Positions 8,458 to 16,512 of a stretch of DNA of 64,000 nucleotides are shown piece by piece. Source of the stretch: Gammaproteobacteria bacterium. GTDB lineage: Bacteria; Pseudomonadota; Gammaproteobacteria; Pseudomonadales; Pseudohongiellaceae. The translations under genes were made by a program, and so were the position numbers. The stretch covers positions 26,446 through 90,445 of the forward strand of contig JAPPOG010000042.1 of the NCBI GenBank assembly GCA_028818225.1, given 5' to 3'. The notes beneath the pieces were generated by a model. The model had not been told where the DNA came from and searched no databases. It worked only from the letters and a program-made list of their open reading frames with translations. Position 1 is the first letter of the stretch. Every line of letters begins with the position of its first letter.

Positions 8458-8952
8458 TTAGCCATGCCCTTTATTTCCCAGATTCTCCACGTAGGTGGTT
8501 AATTCTTCGAATAGTCGAACAGCCTTTTTTCGCTCACAATACTGAAGAAAGCGGCTGAACAAACTGGTCATTCCCGAGAACTCAAACTCCATGCTAAGAC
8601 GTAATTCCACGTTGTACTCCTCACTGGGGCCATTAAAGACAAAACTATAGCCGAGGCGCCTATTCTGCGATTCCACAATGAAATCGATTCGTTTGCCCGG
8701 ATCCCAGTGCGCGATATGCCAACATTGTGTGCCACTACTGGTCGTAACATCCAGCTTGCTGCCCCGCCCCACTGATCCTGCATCAGTGCGGGTAACTGTA
8801 CGGATGTTACTTGACCAATTTGGCCAGTTTTCGAAATCGGTAAGTTGGCCCCACAGGAAATCGCGACAGTCTGCGATCGGGCCAATAAAGCGAGAGAGCG
8901 TGGCGCCCGGAGTAATAGTCGAAGTATGCTGGCTCAGGTGGTATTGGCCCAT
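8458..8952 (-). CDS. SRPBCC (START-like) family protein
   Basis: A 164-residue protein with the polyketide-cyclase/START helix-grip pattern. The N-terminal strand and helix (FIGPIADCRDFLWGQLTDFENWPNWSSNI) are followed by alternating strands (GSKLDVTTSSG, RIDFIVESQNRRLGYSFVFN, YNVELRLSMEFE). A long C-terminal helix closes the ligand cavity. Such proteins bind hydrophobic ligands or act as cyclases or aromatases; the ligand is not predictable. I chose the ATG at 8952 because the domain begins just after it; an in-frame extension to 9009 has no similarity. It is a lone gene between the split cyclase gene and a pseudogene. Confidence 0.75.
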   Translation of the reverse strand: MGQYHLSQHTSTITPGATLSRFIGPIADCRDFLWGQLTDFENWPNWSSNIRTVTRTDAGSVGRGSKLDVTTSSGTQCWHIAHWDPGKRIDFIVESQNRRLGYSFVFNGPSEEYNVELRLSMEFEFSGMTSLFSRFLQYCERKKAVRLFEELTTYVENLGNKGHG

Positions 8953-9236
8953 AGCTGATTGCTCGCGTTTACTGTTTGAGATTAAGCCCCTGGTGTAGTT
9001 GGCGACCAATTAGCGAAAAAACCAAAGCTCAATTTTTGATATCTTCTAACTCACTGAAAACAATGCAAATAATTCTTAACTAATGCTTACCTCACCCTGC
9101 TGCCAAGGTCGTAGGAAGCGACATTGCAAAGAAGTCCTGGATAAGCTGAAAATTATCCGCCAGACATAGTTAACAATCGGATCAAAATCCGCGTTTTTGT
9201 CAGATACCGCTTATTGCCAAGAGCGAGAGTCAAATA

Positions 9237-9478
9237 ATGGCAGAATTTACACCATTTATAGTTGCCATTGTTTTTTCCTGCAGAGCAACCAACGTCCATA
9301 CGCCGCATCAAACGGAGCGCTTTAAAGTCGGCGTGGATGACCTGTAAGTGGACTTACCCAAGGAAAATCAGGTGCTTAAAGAGCGCGCCAAAGCGCTGGA
9401 AGAGCGTGTGCGGGTTCGGCAGAAATTGTCACGGGAAAAGTGCATCGGTTGAAAGAAGAAATAGATTCACTGTACTGA
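9237..9478 (+). pseudogene. Remnant of a small membrane-anchored coiled-coil (PspB-like) protein gene
   Basis: From ATG 9237 (preceded by GAGCGAGAG) the frame starts MAEFTPFIVAIVFS, the beginning of a transmembrane helix, then loses hydrophobicity. An in-frame TAA lies at 9345-9347. Immediately after it, in the same frame, the text reads VDLPKENQVLKERAKALEER, a heptad coiled coil. The frame then shifts at about 9418-9424 and continues as EIVTGKVHRLKEEIDSLY before a stop at 9476-9478. The combined layout (membrane helix, coiled coil, RLKEEIDSL end) resembles PspB-type phage-shock proteins. At least one nonsense codon and one frameshift make it non-functional. The exact family is inference. Confidence 0.55.
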
Positions 9479-9589
9479 CAACTCTTGTTGGGAACAAGCC
9501 AGTTTGTTGTGATAAGGTTTGGGGTCTTTACACAGTTAAATGCATGTCCGAAACTTCGACAGAAATTCGGCCCCAGAAGAGAGATAAAA

Positions 9590-10756
9590 ATGAATCCCAA
9601 AGATAAAGGTCGACGCGATGTCCTAAAAGGTGCCCTCGGCACAGGTGTACTCGCTGCAGGTGCAGCGACAGTACCGAACTTGTTATTTCCTGCTCTGGCT
9701 CAGGGCGAAAGATTAATCCCGTTTACTGATGATGCCTCTGCAGCATTTCAGTGGCGGCCAATTGAACCCAACACTACCCATTGGCAAGACACCAGAGAAA
9801 TCACTTCATTCTTTACCTCCAATGAGGATTTCTACCTGGTTCAACATTACGGTCAGCCGGAAGTTGATAATGATTCTTACCGCTTGAAAGTCACTGGGAT
9901 GGTTGACAATGAATTGGATCTGTCCCTCAGCGATTTAATGAACGGTGATGTTGTCGAGCAACAAGTCGGCTTTGAATGTGGCGGCAATAGCCAGCGACTT
10001 CTATATGGATTGATTGGCAATGCGAACTGGCGTGGTACCACCTTAACCAGCATTCTTGAACGGGCTGGCATCCAGGAAGGCGCGAAGGAAATCGTTTTCT
10101 TTGCAGCTGATGTCGCGACAGAAGAAATTCGAGGCAGGGAAGTTGATAAAGCATTCGCACGTAGCCTTTCGATTGAAGACGCAATGCGACCGGAAAACAT
10201 GCTGGCCTTCGAAATGAACGGCGAGCCACTGCCGCATTATCACGGCAAACCGGTTCGTCTCCTAGTTCCTGGCTGGTACGGAGTCGCCAATGTGAAGTGG
10301 CTAACCCAGATTCATGTCCAGGATACTCGCTACATGGGCAGATTTATGGGCCGGGATTATGTCACCTTAAAACGCGTAAACGTCGGTGGCGTTGAACGCT
10401 GGGTTGAGAATTCTGTTACCACGCTTAATTTAAAATCGGCCATCGTAAGAGTGGTGGAGAGCGGTGGGAATTACAGCGTACAGGGGTTCGTTTTGAATGA
10501 TGGAACGCCGCTTGAAAGTGTCGAAGTGAAGATCGACGATGGTCCATGGCAGCGAGCGCAATTGAATCCAAGAAACACGAGATATTCCTGGAAATTGTGG
10601 AGCTTTGATTGGGACAATCCAAGTCCCGGAGAGCACACACTCGTTTCTCGGGTAACTGATGTTGACGGCAATGTGCAACCAACAAACGAAGAGCTACCAG
10701 AAAAAGTTAGTTTCTGGGAGGACTTTGGTCAGTTTCCGCGCCAGGTAACGATCTAG
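9590..10756 (+). CDS. Tat-exported sulfite-oxidase-family molybdopterin enzyme
   Basis: A 388-residue protein with a twin-arginine signal at its start (GRRDVLKGALGTGVLAAGA), so it is folded with cofactor before export to the periplasm. The Mo-pterin domain holds the conserved cysteine ligand in GFECGGNSQRLLYG (about residue 125) and the block HYHGKPVRLLVPGWYGVANVKWL. The C-terminal 110 residues form the Mo-co dimerisation domain (VQGFVLNDGTPLESVEVKID). This matches sulfite dehydrogenase-type enzymes (SorT/SoxC-like), not the MsrP (YedY) type. No partner cytochrome or quinone-linked subunit lies beside it. The ATG at 9590 has an AGAAGAGAG ribosome-binding site and places the Tat motif at the N-terminus. 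Confidence 0.87.
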   Translation: MNPKDKGRRDVLKGALGTGVLAAGAATVPNLLFPALAQGERLIPFTDDASAAFQWRPIEPNTTHWQDTREITSFFTSNEDFYLVQHYGQPEVDNDSYRLKVTGMVDNELDLSLSDLMNGDVVEQQVGFECGGNSQRLLYGLIGNANWRGTTLTSILERAGIQEGAKEIVFFAADVATEEIRGREVDKAFARSLSIEDAMRPENMLAFEMNGEPLPHYHGKPVRLLVPGWYGVANVKWLTQIHVQDTRYMGRFMGRDYVTLKRVNVGGVERWVENSVTTLNLKSAIVRVVESGGNYSVQGFVLNDGTPLESVEVKIDDGPWQRAQLNPRNTRYSWKLWSFDWDNPSPGEHTLVSRVTDVDGNVQPTNEELPEKVSFWEDFGQFPRQVTI

Positions 10757-10776
10757 ATCTCACCTAGCAAAAATTC

Positions 10777-10825
10777 AAGGGACCAGTTCGATTGCCTCAT
10801 GGTAATTGAATTGGTCCCTTAGTAT
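10777..10825 (+). terminator. Long hairpin after the molybdoenzyme gene
   Basis: A 16-bp stem (10777-10792 with 10805-10820, outer arms AAGGGACCA and TGGTCCCTT, with two G-U pairs) ends 14 bases before the polB start. The T-tract after it is weak (AGTATT). It most likely separates transcription of the molybdoenzyme gene from polB. Confidence 0.6.
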
Positions 10826-10834
10826 TCTGGAGAC

Positions 10835-13216
10835 GTGTCTTCAGTCTCTGAACAATGCAAATCTCTGAACGCTTTTCTACTAACCCGGCAATGGCTCGAA
10901 ACCAATGCGGGCCTGGAATTGGTATTCTGGTTTGCTTCTGAAGCGGGCCCACTTCGTTTGCATCTCCCAAAGCAAGAAGCAGTTTGCTTTTTCCCTACAG
11001 AACAAACAGCATCAGTTGAAAAAATTCTTTCCGGTCAGAAGGGCTGGCGCACTAATTCTACCGAGCTAAATAATTTTGCTGGCGAGCCAGTATCCGCCCT
11101 GTATTTTGCCAGCCAGCGCAGCTTATTCGACAATCGTGACCGATTGAGCATTCGGGACATTTACTTATTGGAAGCCGATATCAAACCAACGGACCGGTTC
11201 CTGATGGAACGTTTTTTGACCGGTGGAGTATCAATCCAGGCTGAGCTTCAGGAACGAACTGACTACAAGAACTTAATCAATGCGCGGTTAAAACCTTCCG
11301 ACTTTCGCCCTGAGCTAAAAGCTATCTCCATTGATATAGAAACTGATTACGATGTTGAGCAGCTTTACTCGATAGCCATTTATTCAGCGACTGACTCAGT
11401 TGTATTAATGCTCGGTGAAGGCAATGACAAGCGGGTCAAAACGGAGGATTATCATTATGAACTGGAATTCTTTGCTAACGAGAAAGAACTCTTACGGGGA
11501 TTTATCAGAAAAGTTGAGGAGATAAACCCTGATGTGTTGATGGGTTGGCATGTTGTCAATTTCGATCTGAAAAGTTTGCAGGAATTTGCCGATAGAGCTG
11601 GCATTGAACTGGCACTTGGCAGGAATCGGGAGCCAGTGAGCTGGCGCCAGCCCAGAAACAGTGACCAGCGTTACTATGCTCTGGTTCCAGGCAGAGTTGT
11701 TCTCGATGGCATTGAACTGATGCGTTCAGCAACCTATCAGTTTGAAAACTTCTCGCTGGAGCACGTTTCCAGGATACTGCTCGATAGAGGCAAACTCGTA
11801 GAGGACGTAGATCAGCGCGGCCAGGAAATCACCAGACTCTTCCAGCAAAACAAGGAAGCTCTGGCAAACTATAACCTGGAAGATTGTCGCCTTGTTTGGG
11901 ACATTTTCGAACAGGAGAACTTACTTGGATTTGCCATAGAGCGCAGCCAGTTAACGGGACTGGAACTCGATCGCTATGGCGGATCGGTCGCCGCTATCGA
12001 TTTTCTCTATTTGCCGCGATTACATCGAAAGGGATTTGTAGCACCTGCCCTGGATCAATTGAAATCGGCTAACATGAGCCCGGGCGGTTATGTCATGCAA
12101 TCTATCCCCGGTATTCATGACAATGTCATCGTATTGGACTTCAAGAGCCTCTACCCTAGTATCATTCGCAGTTTTCATGTCGATCCACTGGCACTTATTA
12201 TTGGTCTTAGTGAAGAAGACCCAATCGAAGGTTATGACGGCGGCTTGTTTTCTCGCGACCAATACATTTTGCCGGAACTGATCGAGCATCTCTGGTCGGC
12301 CAGAGATCAGGCCAAGGCAAACAAGAATGCGGTCTTATCCCAGGCGATAAAGATCATTATGAATTCTTTCTATGGTGTGCTGGGCACAACGGGCTGCAGG
12401 TTCTTTGATTCTCGTCTGGTTAGCTCCATCACGAAGCGCGGCCATGAAATTATTATTGAAAGTAAGAAATATATAGAAGAAAGAGCTTATCAGGTTATTT
12501 ACGGTGACACCGATTCTGTCTTTGTCTTGCTGGGGGAAATTGCGACAGAGGACGTTGCTGCAATCGGTGAGCAGTTAGCTGCCGACTTAAATCAGTGGTG
12601 GACGGAAAAACTTGAGCAAGAGCAGGGCATAAAGAGTTATCTGGAGATTGAATTCGAAACCCATTATAGAAAATTCCTGATGCCAACGGTACGAGGGTCC
12701 GATGCTGGGAGCAAAAAGCGTTACGCTGGTTTAATAAATGACGACCAGATTCAATTCAAAGGACTGGAAACAGTTCGAAGCGATTGGTCACCGCTGGCAA
12801 GGGAGTTTCAGCAGGTATTGTATAAAAAAATCTTTCTTAACGAGCCCTATGAAGAATATGTGAAAGATGTTGTTGGCAGGCTTTTAGATGGGGAGTTTGA
12901 AGATGAGTTGATATTGCGCAAACGACTGAGACGCAAACTCGATGACTATGTAAAAAATGTTCCTCCTCATGTGCAGGCAGCACGCAAAGCAGAAGCTATT
13001 CGCGAAGAGAAGAAATTACCGAGCCTCTATAAAGCAGGGGGATGGATTGAGTACATTATGACCAGTAGTGGGCCTGAACCGAGGCTATATCGCAGTGCCC
13101 CAATCGATTACGATTTTTACATAGAGAAACAATTAGCGCCTATCGCTGATTCCATACTAATCTTTAAGTCATCCTCCATGGATGACATTCTTAACCAACA
13201 AATTGGACTATTTTGA
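10835..13216 (+). CDS. polB: DNA polymerase II (family B)
   Basis: A 793-residue family B polymerase, the usual size for Pol II. The 3'-5' exonuclease motifs are intact: Exo I AISIDIETDYD, Exo II GWHVVNFDLKSLQEF, Exo III YNLEDCRLVWDI. So are the polymerase motifs: A (VLDFKSLYPSIIRSF), B (KIIMNSFYGVLG) and C (VIYGDTDSVFV). Pol II restarts replication at lesions and is usually under SOS control. No clear LexA box is visible in the short upstream gap. The GTG start at 10835 follows GGAG at good spacing. A GcvR-like gene follows after 20 bases and may be cotranscribed. Confidence 0.96.
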   Translation: MSSVSEQCKSLNAFLLTRQWLETNAGLELVFWFASEAGPLRLHLPKQEAVCFFPTEQTASVEKILSGQKGWRTNSTELNNFAGEPVSALYFASQRSLFDNRDRLSIRDIYLLEADIKPTDRFLMERFLTGGVSIQAELQERTDYKNLINARLKPSDFRPELKAISIDIETDYDVEQLYSIAIYSATDSVVLMLGEGNDKRVKTEDYHYELEFFANEKELLRGFIRKVEEINPDVLMGWHVVNFDLKSLQEFADRAGIELALGRNREPVSWRQPRNSDQRYYALVPGRVVLDGIELMRSATYQFENFSLEHVSRILLDRGKLVEDVDQRGQEITRLFQQNKEALANYNLEDCRLVWDIFEQENLLGFAIERSQLTGLELDRYGGSVAAIDFLYLPRLHRKGFVAPALDQLKSANMSPGGYVMQSIPGIHDNVIVLDFKSLYPSIIRSFHVDPLALIIGLSEEDPIEGYDGGLFSRDQYILPELIEHLWSARDQAKANKNAVLSQAIKIIMNSFYGVLGTTGCRFFDSRLVSSITKRGHEIIIESKKYIEERAYQVIYGDTDSVFVLLGEIATEDVAAIGEQLAADLNQWWTEKLEQEQGIKSYLEIEFETHYRKFLMPTVRGSDAGSKKRYAGLINDDQIQFKGLETVRSDWSPLAREFQQVLYKKIFLNEPYEEYVKDVVGRLLDGEFEDELILRKRLRRKLDDYVKNVPPHVQAARKAEAIREEKKLPSLYKAGGWIEYIMTSSGPEPRLYRSAPIDYDFYIEKQLAPIADSILIFKSSSMDDILNQQIGLF

Positions 13217-13236
13217 TTTCAGAGGTTTATTGAATC

Positions 13237-13749
13237 ATGACCACCTACTTAGTACTTACTGCAATTGGCGAAGATAAACCCGGACTGGTTGAGTCACTGG
13301 CCGAAATAATTGCAGATAACTCTGGTAACTGGCTGGAGAGCAGCATGTCGCAGCTAGCAGGCAAGTTTGCTGGCATCCTTCGGGTTAGTGTTAATGACAA
13401 TGATGCAGACAAGCTCGTTGCAGCGCTTGATGGGATTTCTGATCAATTGAAGCTGGTCATAGAACGAGTTGATGGTGTAACAGGCTTGGAAACACCTCAA
13501 ACCGTTGAACTCAACCTGGTAGGCAATGATCGGCCAGGGATTATTCGTGAAATATCCCATGCGCTGGCTACGCTATCCGTAAACGTGGAACAACTTTCAA
13601 CCGAATGTGTCCCAGCACCCATGTCCAGTGATGTTCTGTTTAAAGCGAAAGCAAACCTGAAAGTACCTGGTGGACTGGAATTGGAAGTCTTGCAACAAGA
13701 GATCGAAAGACTGGCAGACGACTTAATCGTCGAAATGCAGCTGAGTTAA
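13237..13749 (+). CDS. gcvR: Glycine cleavage system regulator-like protein (two ACT domains)
   Basis: A 170-residue protein with two tandem ACT domains. The first starts VLTAIGEDKPGLVESLAEIIAD, the second LVGNDRPGIIREISHALATL (about residues 94-115). The GxDxPGL/I loops typical of amino-acid-sensing ACT domains are present in both. This is the architecture of GcvR, which in E. coli binds GcvA and represses the glycine cleavage operon in response to glycine. No gcvA or gcvTHP genes lie in the window, so the target is inferred. It lies 20 bases after polB and its stop overlaps the end of the convergent imelysin gene by 4 bases. Confidence 0.8.
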   Translation: MTTYLVLTAIGEDKPGLVESLAEIIADNSGNWLESSMSQLAGKFAGILRVSVNDNDADKLVAALDGISDQLKLVIERVDGVTGLETPQTVELNLVGNDRPGIIREISHALATLSVNVEQLSTECVPAPMSSDVLFKAKANLKVPGGLELEVLQQEIERLADDLIVEMQLS

Positions 13750-14987
13750 ACCGGTTGGTAGAGGCTGATTTTTATTTGTTCCAGATAATCGATCATATTA
13801 GTGAGCAAGTTAATACATTCGACCACTGCAAACTCTGCTTCAGCGGACACCAAAGTATCAGCGCTCACTTCCAAGGTACTATAGAGCAGAACCAGACACT
13901 CTTTACTCGCATCGAAATTCTGGTAGAAAAATTCTCCAAAATCCGCAGACAGTGAAACAAGAATAGAGTCCAGTTTTTCAACATCATCATCAGAAATTTC
14001 CAGTAATAATCTCTCTACGCTACTCAATTGAGCGGCGACAGCATTCTGAGTAGAAAAACTAAATGGTGACTGAATACTCTCGTAGTAGTCACCGTTCAGC
14101 ATTGGGTAGAGAGATCTTACTAATACTTCTTCTGTTAGCATGGATGTCATCGCTTCCAGCAGCAAAATTACCATCTCGGTGCTATTAAGGTCACTTAGCC
14201 CTGCCTGAAAGCTTCTGCTGCCTGCCGTCCAGATAGCGCGACTACTATTAAAATCATCTAGCAGTGATTCACCATTCAGCCCCAGCATCTGCCGCCTGCG
14301 GTTATTGCTAAGCTGCTCCAGTTCCATGCCATTTTCAATTTCTGCCGTACTGAGCTCCCTCACTATAAAGTAGTCAGATGGCGGTCGTTCAGACTGGCGA
14401 TCCGGATTTTCTCCCCAGATTAAAAATTCCAGTACATGAAAGCCCAATGAGGCCTCTGCCAGATCGAACATGCCATGTTGTTCCTGTAATGTCGGGATAT
14501 CTAGAGAGACATTAATATCGTTAACAATGCCGCTGTCTTGATAGCCGGCAACGTAGTCAACATAGCCAGGCAGTATTGGCCAATGGTTCATTTGATACTG
14601 TAGTTGATAGAGGGCGAGTGTATCCTCTTCTGCAAGAATTAGTTCTGCAAAATAACGATGCAAGGTAGTTAGCTCATAGCTGGAATGGGTGGTTAGCCAG
14701 CTACTGCGCATCTCATTCATCGTGTCGGAATGCGGATATTCCAGGAAAGCGCTAATCTGCTCGTTGAGCCTGCTGAGTTCTGAGGCAAGCACATCATAAT
14801 CGGCCTCTATCTGCTTGAGGTATCCGGCCATGATGCTGCGAATAGGTGAGTCATACGCAGGATCGAGGACAGGGGCGACATCTCCAATGCCGGCACCACC
14901 ATTAGAGCTTCTAGCTGTTTCCGGCTGTTCCTCATAACTGCAGGCAGCCAGCAGAATCACCATTGAGACGAGTGCTATTCTCAGCAT
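13746..14987 (-). CDS. Imelysin-family lipoprotein
   Basis: A 413-residue lipoprotein: a short hydrophobic signal (MLRIALVSMVILLAAC) ends in the lipobox LAAC, with Cys16 as the lipidated residue. The imelysin (EfeO/IrpA-type) signature GxHxxE appears as GFHVLEFLIWG near residue 183. A second conserved block ends in NRRRQM. Imelysin-like proteins bind iron or other metals at the cell surface or in the periplasm. No EfeU/EfeB partners, TonB receptor or di-haem peroxidase are adjacent, so transport coupling is unknown. It converges with the GcvR-like gene. Confidence 0.85.
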   Translation of the reverse strand: MLRIALVSMVILLAACSYEEQPETARSSNGGAGIGDVAPVLDPAYDSPIRSIMAGYLKQIEADYDVLASELSRLNEQISAFLEYPHSDTMNEMRSSWLTTHSSYELTTLHRYFAELILAEEDTLALYQLQYQMNHWPILPGYVDYVAGYQDSGIVNDINVSLDIPTLQEQHGMFDLAEASLGFHVLEFLIWGENPDRQSERPPSDYFIVRELSTAEIENGMELEQLSNNRRRQMLGLNGESLLDDFNSSRAIWTAGSRSFQAGLSDLNSTEMVILLLEAMTSMLTEEVLVRSLYPMLNGDYYESIQSPFSFSTQNAVAAQLSSVERLLLEISDDDVEKLDSILVSLSADFGEFFYQNFDASKECLVLLYSTLEVSADTLVSAEAEFAVVECINLLTNMIDYLEQIKISLYQPV

Positions 14988-15019
14988 CTTTTTTTCCCGA
15001 ATTGCGGGCTACCTGCTAT

Positions 15020-15688
15020 TTACCCACGCAGGCTCAGCGTTTGCCAACCTTTTTCGACTGAAATTTTGGCCAGTTCCTGGTCTGGGTCTACGGCTATCGC
15101 CTCGTAGGCTTGTTCAAGCAGGGGTAAATCATTAATCGAGTCAGAGTAGAATACGCTGTTTGCCAATGACAGATCAGAACCAAGGCTCTTCAACCAGAGT
15201 TTTAACTTCTCTACCTTACCCTCCTGGTAACAAGGTATGCCAGCAATTCTCCCGGTAAGTTTCCCGTCTAATAATTCGACATCAGTGGCCAATAGTTGCT
15301 CTACGCTAAATAGCTTTGCTATGGGGTCGGTGATAAAACTGTTTGTGGCAGTAATGATGACTGTGAAGTCGCCTTGCTGTTTATGTGCGTTAACCAGATC
15401 AAATGCTTTATCTATCAACAGAGGCTGCACCGCTTGTTGCATAAAGTGCTCATGCAGCTTGGCTCTCTCGCTTGCAGAATAGGCAAGTATGGGTCCTAAA
15501 GTAAATGCAACATAGGCATGGATATCCAGCTCACCATTTAAATAGTCTTGATAGAAACTATCGTTCTTCTGTCGATGTGAGGATTCATCCACTAACTGTT
15601 GCGCAATTAAGAACTCTCCCCATGCATGGTCGCTGTCACCGGCGAGCAGGGTGTTATCCAAGTCGAAGAGAGCAAGGCGCTGGGGCAT
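15020..15688 (-). CDS. HAD-IB family phosphatase
   Basis: A 222-residue haloacid dehalogenase-superfamily hydrolase, subfamily IB. Motif I is ALFDLDNTLLAGD, with the nucleophile Asp and acid/base Asp. Motif II is VIITATNSFI, the motif III lysine sits in QEGKVEKLKLWL, and motif IV is YSDSINDLPLLE. The SerB-like helical cap lies between residues 20 and 90. Such enzymes dephosphorylate phosphoserine or similar small metabolites; the substrate is not set by sequence. It lies divergent from rppH, the same arrangement as in Pseudomonas. ATG 15688 is preferred over a TTG four codons upstream. Confidence 0.87.
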   Translation of the reverse strand: MPQRLALFDLDNTLLAGDSDHAWGEFLIAQQLVDESSHRQKNDSFYQDYLNGELDIHAYVAFTLGPILAYSASERAKLHEHFMQQAVQPLLIDKAFDLVNAHKQQGDFTVIITATNSFITDPIAKLFSVEQLLATDVELLDGKLTGRIAGIPCYQEGKVEKLKLWLKSLGSDLSLANSVFYSDSINDLPLLEQAYEAIAVDPDQELAKISVEKGWQTLSLRG

Positions 15689-15897
15689 GGCTGGGTCCAA
15701 AATGCGGATTATAGCGTGGCCATGAGCCCATCTCTCATAAATCTCACCTCGATTTTACTCTGCTTATTGGTCGTGATTATTAAGATAAGTTATTGAATAA
15801 ATTGAAGAAAAAGCAGTTTAGCCATACTTTCGCCATTGATCAGGTTGGAAATTATGTGAAACAATAGCTGCATATATTTGTCTAAGGATTGATAGGT

Positions 15898-16386
15898 ATG
15901 ATTGATTCAGAGGGCTATCGCCCGAATGTGGGAATTGTAATTTGTAATCAGCTCGGTGAATTGCTGTGGGCTAAGCGCATCGGTCAGGCAGGATGGCAGT
16001 TTCCTCAAGGCGGCATTAAAGAAAGCGAATCTCTGGAGCAAGCTCTTTATCGTGAGTTGGATGAGGAAGTTGGTCTCGCTGAAACGGACGTCAGGATTCT
16101 TCATCAAACTACAGACTGGCTGCATTACCGGCTGCCTGAAAACTATATTCGTTATCACAAAGATCCGCTCTGTATTGGGCAAAAACAAAAGTGGTTTTTA
16201 CTCAGCCTTGAAAGTGATGACAGTAAAGTTGAACTAAGCAGGAACGGAACTCCAGAATTTGATGATTGGCGTTGGGTTAATTACTGGTATCCGGTCGAAC
16301 AGGTAATCGAATTCAAGAGAGATGTATATCGCAGGGCTCTAGAAGAATTAGAAGACCCGCTTAATAACTACATAAATCAACAATAA
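15898..16386 (+). CDS. rppH: RNA 5'-pyrophosphohydrolase RppH
   Basis: A 162-residue Nudix hydrolase. It begins with the RppH-specific [15 protein letters not shown], and the Nudix box Gx5Ex7REUxEExGU is intact from [11 protein letters not shown] to RELDEEVGL. The family segment WQFPQGGI is also present. RppH removes pyrophosphate from triphosphorylated mRNA 5' ends and starts 5'-end-dependent decay by RNase E. The ATG at 15898 is preceded by AAGGA at 9-10 bases, so I prefer it to the TTG three codons earlier. ptsP follows about 125 bases later, a conserved gene pair. Confidence 0.94.
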   Translation: MIDSEGYRPNVGIVICNQLGELLWAKRIGQAGWQFPQGGIKESESLEQALYRELDEEVGLAETDVRILHQTTDWLHYRLPENYIRYHKDPLCIGQKQKWFLLSLESDDSKVELSRNGTPEFDDWRWVNYWYPVEQVIEFKRDVYRRALEELEDPLNNYINQQ

Positions 16387-16512
16387 TAAAGTTCTGTGCG
16401 GTAAAGAGAACATCCACCATCTAAGCTATGCTGGAAAAATCGAGTCTCTTTCTCAGGAAAGAGTTCTCACAATACGGCCTCAGCATTTGTTCTGGTGGAA
16501 CAAGGAATAGAT

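Noticed and set aside
9485..9589. Longer N-terminus for the molybdoenzyme starting at 9485
   Set aside because: It would bury the Tat signal 36 residues inside the protein. ATG 9590 has a ribosome-binding site and gives a normal Tat signal.
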